DNA from: Stramenopiles sp. TOSAG23-2
Lineage: Eukaryota > Sar
Assembly: GCA_900128395.1 (NCBI GenBank)
Contig: LT650038.1
Location: forward strand, 1 to 10,167
Reading direction: 5' to 3'
DNA length: 10,167 bases
The notes beneath the pieces are model-generated. The model was given only the letters and a program-made list of their open reading frames with translations, was not told the origin of the DNA and did not search any database. Within the stretch, counting starts at the first letter, position 1. Every line of letters starts with the position of its first letter. Positions 1 to 5,772 of this stretch are shown here, in pieces. The position numbers and the translations under genes were made by a program.

Positions 1-1127
1 AAGGTGTCTCTAACCATCCATTACGGGGCTTGAAAATGGGGCCATTTGAAGGTGGTATTCGTAGTGTTGCAATGATTTCTGGTGGGCATCCACAAGTTTT
101 GAAACATGCTGGGACTATTTCCAATTCTATGATGCATGCAGTTGATATCCATACGTTATTGTTGCATATGGGTCAAGGAAATCCGAATTTTGTTCGCCCG
201 GGGCTGCCATTGAAAAAATTGGATGGAATAAATGGTGAAGCCTTGTGGAAAGCCATAGTAAATGATGCTGTTGCAAATGACGATTCCATAAATAGTTCAC
301 CTAGAAAGGAATTCATTGCATTGCTTGACCCTTTAGGTCAGTATCCGAGTATATTAAAAGCTTCAAATCATGTTTTACTTGGTATATGCTCCGCCATTCG
401 CTCTAGTAAATGGAAATTAATTGCAGGTAAACCTGGAAGGGATGATTGGTACGGAGATGATCCAAAAAAATGTTTTACCCATTTAGCACATGAAGGTACG
501 TTGACGGTGCCACCATTTGAAAATGAATATTGCATGCGTGGCGATTACAGATACGAATGGATCGGGAACAAAGCTGATTTTGTACCAAAAGATACTTGGT
601 TATTTGATATTGAAAATGATCCAGAGGAAAAATATGATTTATCTGAGCAATATCCCGATGTTGTAAAACGTTTGAAGGCAAGGTTAGAATTGGAACATAG
701 TGAAGCGGTTGATCCTTTGCCAGATCGTTGGGCGTCTATGATTGCCATGATGAAAGGTAATTATGCCCTCCCGTCGCCAGGTGGAGGTTATGAAGCTGGA
801 TTAAGCCATTGGATGGAACCAGAACATATTGCAAATGTCAATTTTTTTCGCAAAGCATATGCGTGGGTACGACTCACTGCAGTAGATATAGGGTCAATAT
901 TTTTTGCGCCACAATTGCAAGTGCATAAAAATCCAACATCAGCTGGTCTAGATGAAATGTTGATGTCGAAAATAGAAGTAATGGATATTTCAGATGCATT
1001 AAAATTAGCATATGGATTGAAGAAGAGTGAAAAATTTACAACTTTGCAACTGCAACGTATTTATCATAATTTGCAATTATTACAAGAGCAATATGGTTTG
1101 AGTGAAAATGTACGTGCAAAAATGTAA
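1..1127 (+). CDS. Arylsulfatase B-type sulfatase, C-terminal part (5' end outside the window)
   Basis: Hydrolyses sulfate esters, as the ARSB/ARSI/ARSJ group does on sulfated glycans; the exact substrate cannot be told. The reading frame is open from base 3, with bases 1-2 ending a split codon, and gives 374 residues to a TAA stop. It begins inside the conserved second sulfatase signature: NHPLRGLK followed by FEGG, with the lysine at 33-35 matching the active-site lysine of ARSB. Further ARSB-like landmarks are LDG (about 220), AIRSSKWKLIAGKPG (about 392-436) and TWLFDIENDPEEKYDLS (about 594-645), the usual sulfatase C-terminal block. The catalytic CxPSR motif carrying formylglycine and any signal peptide lie upstream of the window and cannot be checked. 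After the family block (about 830 onward) there are roughly 100 residues that I cannot match to ARSB. The ATG at 36 is internal, not a start. The next gene, on the same strand, begins 549 bp away. Secretory or lysosomal location is family knowledge. Confidence 0.9.
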   Translation, partial: GVSNHPLRGLKMGPFEGGIRSVAMISGGHPQVLKHAGTISNSMMHAVDIHTLLLHMGQGNPNFVRPGLPLKKLDGINGEALWKAIVNDAVANDDSINSSPRKEFIALLDPLGQYPSILKASNHVLLGICSAIRSSKWKLIAGKPGRDDWYGDDPKKCFTHLAHEGTLTVPPFENEYCMRGDYRYEWIGNKADFVPKDTWLFDIENDPEEKYDLSEQYPDVVKRLKARLELEHSEAVDPLPDRWASMIAMMKGNYALPSPGGGYEAGLSHWMEPEHIANVNFFRKAYAWVRLTAVDIGSIFFAPQLQVHKNPTSAGLDEMLMSKIEVMDISDALKLAYGLKKSEKFTTLQLQRIYHNLQLLQEQYGLSENVRAKM

Positions 1128-1676
1128 AAAATATGTGTACGGGTTGGATAATTTTTTGTTAAAAATGTGCATCATAAGAAGCAATTTTTTTTGTACCGAC
1201 GGTAATAATATGTTATAGCCGATATACGATCTTTTATATATTTTAAATATCATCTATGTATCACACATATCAAATCAGTCTGAAGTTAGATTCTGCGTGG
1301 ATTGTGCGATTCTCCCGAAAAATCCCAGAAAAAAATTTCTGAAAATTTCACAAATTTTCCTAAGTACAATTAATAGTAGTATTTAAGTAAACTAATTCTC
1401 TATTAAAATCACGCGGCCTCTAAAAAAGAGATAAGTTTCACTTCACCCTCCTCTAGAAAACGGATAGATATAATTACATATAATCTTCAATACAAAAATA
1501 TAATATAGTCTATATATGAAGAAGAATGAAAAGAAGTAGAAAATACATTATTTCATCTTCAAGTCAAATTACAAATAGAACATTCAACCACTTAATAAAT
1601 TCTTTATAATTTAAATAGAACGTAACGTAATCAAAAAAAACATTTATATCAATCCTATTATCCTATTAAAACTAAT
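1128..1676. other. AT-rich spacer between the sulfatase and LamG genes
   Basis: These 549 bases hold no credible ORF or RNA gene. They must contain the 3' UTR of the sulfatase and the promoter and 5' UTR of the next gene. No AATAAA lies close behind the sulfatase stop; the only copy I see is at 1594-1599, too far away to assign. The middle (about 1285-1360) is less AT-rich and carries the inverted repeats listed separately. The last 180 bases are A-rich, as expected for a 5' leader. Confidence 0.6.
1326..1359. repeat. Two abutting perfect inverted repeats (potential stem-loops)
   Basis: CAGAAA at 1326-1331 pairs with TTTCTG at 1336-1341 around a four-base loop. Next, sharing base 1341, GAAAATTT at 1341-1348 pairs with AAATTTTC at 1352-1359 around a three-base loop. 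A weaker outer pair, GGATT 1299-1303 with AATCC 1321-1325, lies just upstream. The stems are seen directly. Whether they form in RNA or DNA is unknown, and in AT-rich DNA such pairs can arise by chance. Confidence 0.45.
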
Positions 1677-3923
1677 ATGTGGAAAGCAGGTTTAGCTAAT
1701 TTTGATGATATTAAAAATGACCATCAACAAGGTAATGAAAGTGCAAGGTCAACATATAGTTTATCTAGAAGTAGGCGTGATAAATTAACTGCTGTTTTGG
1801 AAAAACAAAATTCAAAGCCTAGAATTCAAACAAAACGTGCTAAATATAGAAATCCACCAATCCAAGAAAAATTTCGTGGTAGCAGGAGTAATAGTAGAAG
1901 AAGTAACAATTCTAGAAGAAGTCGATATAGTGGTAATAATGTGAATAATAATAGTAATAATAGTTATAGCAGAAATAATAAACGTAACAAAGGTAATAAT
2001 ATTAGTAATAATGGTAGATCGCGTTTAAGGCAAGAAACACATTTACCAATACCTGAGAATAAATCAATAATAGATGAACGAAATACTAATACTGGCATGC
2101 AAATTATTATCCCTGAGCCTATATTTTTTAATGGCTTAAATTCAATTGAACGGCCACAATGGTCACTAACAGAAACTGAAGATAAGACAACTTTTGGCAT
2201 ATCCTTTTGGATTCGACCGTCGCCAACTTTAGGAGCAAAAATGACAAATAGGGCAGAGAAATACACAAAAAGACGAATGCTTGGGAACAATATTAACATG
2301 CCATCTGGATCGACTAGCCCATTCAATGAAAAAGGCATAGATTTATCTGGTAGCGAATGGAGAGTTGTTTGTTGTAGGCGTGGTGCTAGGGAAATTGATT
2401 CTATTTTACGCATGCAACAATATGGTAATTATGATGAAGAATTACGATATGGTAATAACCGTAAAAAAATTGGAGTTGATCCAGGGGAATTATGTACACC
2501 AATGTTGCAATTAAGCGCACGAACATGTCAATTGCAATTGTATGTATGGACAAATGAAAATCCTATCAAACCTGCAGGAAGATTAATGACCAATGATAAG
2601 TGTCCATATGGAATATGGACCCATGTGACTATTGCATTACATAAAAATGTTGCAAAAATTTATTTAAATGGAAGGCTTGATGTGGAAGCAAGTTTCAATG
2701 ATAATGTATACTTACCAGAAGCGTCGTTACTGCTTGGTCGTGGTACCTTAGAAAAAAAAAACAAAGATCGAAATAATGATAATAATAGCAGTTATGCTCT
2801 ATCTGTTGCATCTAGTCGTATGAGTACGGCTGACTTTGTAAATGGCGGGGGTGATTCTACGTCACGCACATCGAATAATCCATATGACAACGCAGATGAT
2901 GATCCAGAAGGTTTTGTCGGGTTTTTATCAAATGTGGCATTACATGCCAAAAGAATTAGTAGTGGCAATGCACAAGCCATGGTAAAGGATGGTGAAACTC
3001 CACTTGAGCCAGTGGAACAAGATGAATGGAGTTTGCTGGTCAATGTGAGTAAGCAATTGCAAGATGAGCAAGAAAAGAAAAAGCGAGAACGTTTATTAAA
3101 AATTAAAGCAGAGCAGAAAAAGGTATTAGATGAACAAGTTGCCTATTTGAAAAAAAAGCGAGCGGAAGATATTAAAGCGGAGCGAGAAGCTGATTTAAGA
3201 CATTTAGCACAATACAATGCGGGAGGGGATCAATTAAAAAAACAAATTGCAAAGGAAAAGTTGATAAAACTAAGAGCTGCAAAGAAAGAAATGGAAGAAC
3301 AAAGGCGTTTAGAACGAATCAAACGTGATCATAAAGAACGGGAGGAAATGATACGTGATAAAGAGGATATGGAAATTTTACAAAAACAGATTAAAGAAGC
3401 ATCTTTGGCGCAAAAAAACGAGAGACGAAATAAACGGGATACATCTAAGAAAATGATGGCATCATATGCAGTATTGATGGAAGAGAAAAAAATTAAGGAA
3501 GAACAATTTCGCATGTTGGAAGAGCGTGACAGGGAAATGGCAGAAAGAGATGCAAGAAAGACAATACAATTAGAGACTGCTAGAAAAAAGAAAAAACATT
3601 ATGATCAAGTTCAATATCGTAGAGAATTGGCGGATCAAGTGAAAATGAAAAAAGCACAAAATGCTAGTAAATATCATTTGTCCGAACAAGAACGGACTAT
3701 AAATAGACGCTATTTGCAAGAAATTATTGAAGGGCAAAGGGATGGTAACATTGCAGGGGGTAGCAATTGGGAAGGATCACAATATAGCTTTGGTCCACAG
3801 ACAGGCAGATCGCAAATTAGACAATCCGGTCGAAGAGGTTATAATTATGAGAGTCCACAACGAGGTTCTGCTACTTTGAGTAAGCAGAAATTAGATGCAT
3901 TAAAACGTATGTTGAATGAATAA
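1677..3923 (+). CDS. LamG/concanavalin-like domain protein with long C-terminal coiled coil
   Basis: Complete 748-residue protein that I do not recognise as a named family. The ATG at 1677 is the first in frame after an in-frame TAA at 1623. Residues 1-135 are basic and Asn/Ser/Arg-rich, probably disordered. Residues about 141-425 read as a laminin-G-like jelly roll: FGISFWIRP at 173-181, GIWTHVTIAL at 312-321, then KIYLNGRL, a LLLGRGTL strand, and the closing GFLSNVALHAKRIS at about 415-428. Two low-complexity loops interrupt it, one of them Asn/Ser-rich at about 365-405. Residues about 456-695 are an almost unbroken Lys/Glu/Arg-rich helix, predicted coiled coil. The tail is Gly/Ser/Arg-rich and ends KRMLNE. 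No signal peptide or membrane segment is visible, so the protein looks cytoplasmic, unusual for LamG domains but known for jelly rolls tied to coiled coils. A cytoskeletal or flagellar scaffold is inference. It is convergent with the PPP1R42-like gene. Confidence 0.85.
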   Translation: MWKAGLANFDDIKNDHQQGNESARSTYSLSRSRRDKLTAVLEKQNSKPRIQTKRAKYRNPPIQEKFRGSRSNSRRSNNSRRSRYSGNNVNNNSNNSYSRNNKRNKGNNISNNGRSRLRQETHLPIPENKSIIDERNTNTGMQIIIPEPIFFNGLNSIERPQWSLTETEDKTTFGISFWIRPSPTLGAKMTNRAEKYTKRRMLGNNINMPSGSTSPFNEKGIDLSGSEWRVVCCRRGAREIDSILRMQQYGNYDEELRYGNNRKKIGVDPGELCTPMLQLSARTCQLQLYVWTNENPIKPAGRLMTNDKCPYGIWTHVTIALHKNVAKIYLNGRLDVEASFNDNVYLPEASLLLGRGTLEKKNKDRNNDNNSSYALSVASSRMSTADFVNGGGDSTSRTSNNPYDNADDDPEGFVGFLSNVALHAKRISSGNAQAMVKDGETPLEPVEQDEWSLLVNVSKQLQDEQEKKKRERLLKIKAEQKKVLDEQVAYLKKKRAEDIKAEREADLRHLAQYNAGGDQLKKQIAKEKLIKLRAAKKEMEEQRRLERIKRDHKEREEMIRDKEDMEILQKQIKEASLAQKNERRNKRDTSKKMMASYAVLMEEKKIKEEQFRMLEERDREMAERDARKTIQLETARKKKKHYDQVQYRRELADQVKMKKAQNASKYHLSEQERTINRRYLQEIIEGQRDGNIAGGSNWEGSQYSFGPQTGRSQIRQSGRRGYNYESPQRGSATLSKQKLDALKRMLNE
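1932..2023 (+). repeat. AAT/AGT-rich trinucleotide tract coding an Asn/Ser-rich segment
   Basis: Imperfect runs of AAT, AGT and GGT codons inside the LamG gene encode an Asn/Ser-rich stretch (about residues 86-116). Codons are mixed, not a pure microsatellite, which suggests an old or selected low-complexity segment. Confidence 0.7.
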
Positions 3924-4040
3924 AAAAATTTTAATTAGCGTATGATGATATGATTATATTTGTGTTATATTTTTATAATTAAACATGCATATAACTATAT
4001 GTGATATATCTGATATCTCGCGTACGTCATATGATATACG

Positions 4041-4046
4041 AATAAA
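4041..4046 (+). terminator. Candidate poly(A) signal AATAAA for the LamG gene
   Basis: AATAAA lies 118 bases after the stop codon of the LamG gene, a normal distance for a polyadenylation hexamer. Another AATAAA overlaps the stop itself (3919-3924) and is too early to be likely. The signal is read from sequence only, and protists vary in how strictly they use this hexamer. Confidence 0.3.
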
Positions 4047-4130
4047 TATAATATCATGTATAATTTAATTAGTGTGCATATAACTCTTATTTTTAAATTT
4101 ACACATGATAATTCCTACTCTCCAGATACG

Positions 4131-4148
4131 TCGTACGATATCGTATGA
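4131..4148. repeat. 18-bp near-perfect palindrome
   Basis: The core TACGATATCGTA (4134-4145) is a perfect 12-bp palindrome. The symmetry continues to 4131-4148 with one mismatch (4133/4146), which would be a G-U pair in RNA. It has no loop, so it is more like a dimeric protein site or cruciform seed than an RNA hairpin. Its function is unknown. Confidence 0.4.
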
Positions 4149-4214
4149 TATCATAAAAATTGTACGTACGAAGTAAATATGACATGCATGATGACATATC
4201 ATACTAAAAAATAT

Positions 4215-4220
4215 TTTATT
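4215..4220 (-). terminator. Candidate poly(A) signal AATAAA for the PPP1R42-like gene
   Basis: TTTATT on the plus strand reads AATAAA on the minus strand, about 90 bases after the stop codon of the LRR gene. Together with the plus-strand hexamer at 4041 it would end the two convergent transcripts without overlap of the coding regions. In such AT-rich DNA the hexamer could be chance. Confidence 0.3.
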
Positions 4221-4310
4221 ATTTCTTATAAAATTTAATACTCCATCATGTACATAATGTACACATGTACGCACTAGCAACTTCTATATTTCAATTTTAC
4301 AGGTCATCAT

Positions 4311-5228
4311 TTAATAACGACGTTGTTGATTTGCAGCTAATGGTTGGCGAGCTTGTTGTTGTTGGAATTGTTGTTGTTGACCTTGTTGCTGAGCTCTTAC
4401 TTTTTTTTGCTTTTTTTTATTTAATCTGTGTTTTGCAAATCGTATTAATGCATCACGTTGTTTACGATCGATTTCTTTACCATCTAAGTATGACAAGCGA
4501 TTGTTACAGTTTATTAACATGGTTTCTCGATATTTGGTAGTTTTGCATACAGGATTGCTTGTAAAAATTGCTTTTTCTAATTCTTTCAATCCACTTAAAA
4601 CTTCAACTACTTCACCTGCATTTTTAATTTTATTATTGGAACAGTCTAATAATTGCAATTCCGTCATGGATGAAAATACAATAGGTGAAACAATATTACA
4701 ACCGCTTACATTCAAACGAGTTAAATTGCCGCTTAAAGTGTTCAAAGTCGATGGTTCAAATGCTAACTCCATGCCGTTTTGTAGTTTTTGATTACTAACG
4801 TTTAATTCCTCCAACATAATACAACTTTCTAAGCCTGATACAGTTAATATAGCATTACCGTCTAAGAAAAGTTTTCTTAAATTTGTTGCATTTTCCAAAC
4901 CTGTAATAGTAGTAATACCATTACGACTTAAATGTAAATTTGTCAATCTTTTACAAGCATTTAATGGCGTCATAGAATTCAGTAAATTATCTTGTAAATA
5001 TAATACTTGTAATGATAAACACATATCCAAGTTTTCAATCTCTTTGATATTTTTATCTTGTAACTTTAAGTGTGTTAAACGCTTTACAAATTCTTCATCA
5101 GTCTCATCTTTTGCTTTTCTCGCTGATGATGTTGAACGTTTTACAAACAATGCTATATTCATTTTATGTATTTTGGATTCTCTACTGGCGCGTCCAGTGA
5201 AATCATATCTTGGTAAATGTTTTTTCAT
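4311..5228 (-). CDS. PPP1R42: PPP1R42-like leucine-rich repeat protein
   Basis: Complete 305-residue SDS22-type LRR protein. In animals PPP1R42 (LRRC67/TLRR) is a protein phosphatase 1-associated protein found at microtubule-organising centres in testis and ciliated cells. Repeats of about 22 residues run from about 50 to 222: LTHLKLQDKNIKEIENL, LQVLYLQDNLL, LTNLHLSRNGI, LRKLFLDGNAI, LEELNVSNQKL. The family-specific insert follows at about 146-180, where NQKL, GMELAFEPSTL and LNVSGCNI match the NQRL-LLFDPRTL-LNIS region of the animal protein. The cap is NPVCKTTKYRETM (about 225-237) and LSYLDGKEI (about 245-253), also as in PPP1R42. A Lys- then Gln-rich tail (about 268-305) appears specific to this lineage. 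An in-frame TAG at 5241-5243 precedes the ATG at 5228. Met23 (ATG at 5162) aligns better with the animal start and is an alternative. I see no clear RVxF PP1-docking motif. It is divergent from the CH-SAM-actin gene. Confidence 0.88.
   Translation of the reverse strand: MKKHLPRYDFTGRASRESKIHKMNIALFVKRSTSSARKAKDETDEEFVKRLTHLKLQDKNIKEIENLDMCLSLQVLYLQDNLLNSMTPLNACKRLTNLHLSRNGITTITGLENATNLRKLFLDGNAILTVSGLESCIMLEELNVSNQKLQNGMELAFEPSTLNTLSGNLTRLNVSGCNIVSPIVFSSMTELQLLDCSNNKIKNAGEVVEVLSGLKELEKAIFTSNPVCKTTKYRETMLINCNNRLSYLDGKEIDRKQRDALIRFAKHRLNKKKQKKVRAQQQGQQQQFQQQQARQPLAANQQRRY
4351..4397 (-). repeat. CAA/CAG-rich tract coding the Gln-rich tail
   Basis: Near-continuous TTG/CTG triplets on the plus strand read CAA/CAG on the coding strand and encode the Gln-rich C-terminal tail of the LRR protein (about residues 279-291). 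The tract is interrupted by Gly and Phe codons. Confidence 0.7.
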
Positions 5229-5306
5229 GTTGTTGTTTCGCTATATGTTGTTATATTTTGGTTTTTCGTTGTTGATTGTTGTTTTGCGTTTGTTCAATAA
5301 GTTTGT

Positions 5307-5314
5307 ATTATATA
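5307..5314 (-). promoter_or_regulatory. TATA-like element for the PPP1R42-like gene
   Basis: The minus strand reads TATATAAT, ending about 79 bases before the ATG at 5228, a workable spacing for a TATA box with a short leader. Such words are common at this base composition. Confidence 0.2.
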
Positions 5315-5615
5315 CAGTAATACATAGATGTAACGCGCTTTTGTAACGTCTTCCTGCTAGCTTTTCTGGCTTTCAGGCATTTCTATTCTCGTATTTACTC
5401 CTATCAAGTGGCTTCAACACTAACAATAAATCGTACTATGGCCATAGATATTAATGTACATACACAATGATACAATGATGAAATGCAATACTAATACATG
5501 CAAAAATAAATGATGATAAAAGACGACGACTTTGAGTCTCCTCGTAATGTAGCAAAAAATCATCATTCATTTCATCATCACTTCATCTTCATCATTTTTT
5601 TTTTAGTTTTAAGTT

Positions 5616-5638
5616 GTTTACCAGGTTTACCAGTTTAC
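5616..5638 (+). repeat. GTTTACCAG tandem repeat, about 2.5 copies
   Basis: GTTTACCAG at 5616-5624 is repeated exactly at 5625-5633 and followed by the partial copy TTTAC at 5634-5638. It is the most GC-containing tandem unit in the promoter region and lies about 140 bases before the ATG at 5773. A transcription-factor site cluster is plausible but unproved. Confidence 0.5.
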
Positions 5639-5662
5639 TACAGTATTTATTTATTACAGTAT
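5639..5662 (+). repeat. TACAGTAT direct repeat pair
   Basis: TACAGTAT at 5639-5646 and again at 5655-5662, exactly 16 bases apart and directly after the GTTTACCAG array. A related word, TACAGTAA, occurs at 5312-5319 near the other gene. This is seen directly; its role is unknown. Confidence 0.45.
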
Positions 5663-5691
5663 ACCTCCTAGTATAATATATACGGAGATGT

Positions 5692-5705
5692 ATATCTATA
5701 GATAT
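5692..5705. repeat. 14-bp perfect palindrome
   Basis: ATATCTATAGATAT is fully self-complementary and lies 68 bases before the start codon of the CH-SAM-actin gene, beside an (AG)n run at 5713-5723. It could be a dimeric factor site, or chance in AT-rich DNA. Confidence 0.3.
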
Positions 5706-5772
5706 TACAACTAGAGAGAGAGACACACGATAACAAAAAGGTATATATAAATCCTACAAGATATGTATTAAC

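Larger units (their letters stand above)
3924..4310. other. Palindrome-rich AT spacer between convergent genes
   Basis: The 387 bases separate the TAA of the LamG gene from the TAA of the LRR gene on the other strand, so both 3' UTRs lie here. The spacer has many short self-complementary words (GATATC, CATATG, CGTACG, CATGTACATG-like). Examples are TCATATGA at 4027-4034, the 18-bp near-palindrome at 4131-4148, and TGTACAT-A-ATGTACA at 4249-4263. No convincing ORF is present. Confidence 0.6.
5229..5772. promoter_or_regulatory. Divergent promoter region between PPP1R42-like and CH-SAM-actin genes
   Basis: The 544 bases separate two start codons facing away from each other, so both promoters must be here. 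Contents include TGTAACG twice (5329-5335, 5342-5348), a pyrimidine-rich stretch (about 5570-5604), a 9-bp tandem repeat (5616-5638), an 8-bp direct repeat (5639-5646, 5655-5662), a 14-bp perfect palindrome ATATCTATAGATAT (5692-5705), and an (AG)n run (5713-5723). No coding region of substance is seen. That the two genes share control is inference from the arrangement. Confidence 0.55.

Noticed and set aside
30-32. Start codon of the sulfatase gene at base 30
   Set aside because: The codon is TTG (Leu), and the frame is open upstream with the conserved GVSNHPLRG sequence from base 3, so this is an internal position of a truncated gene.
1326-1359. Heat-shock element made of GAA/TTC units
   Set aside because: GAA and TTC triplets occur, but their spacing (one or three bases between units) does not fit the two-base spacing of a heat-shock element.
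1964-2413. 149-codon minus-strand ORF opposite the LamG gene
   Set aside because: It lies wholly antisense to the well-supported jelly-roll coding region and shows no family landmarks of its own.
4265-4540. Plus-strand ORF overlapping the PPP1R42-like 3' end
   Set aside because: Its Val/Leu-rich sequence is the complement of the Gln-rich and Lys-rich codons of the LRR gene. The other plus-strand ORFs in 4501-5346 also lie mainly opposite the LRR gene and show no family landmarks.
5616-5633. RFX X-box (GTTRCC ... GGYAAC) in the divergent promoter
   Set aside because: GTTTACC occurs only as direct repeats; the required inverted half-site is missing.
5744-5751. TATA box TATATAAA for the fusion gene
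   Set aside because: It is only 22 bases before the ATG, leaving no room for the usual distance to a transcription start and a leader.
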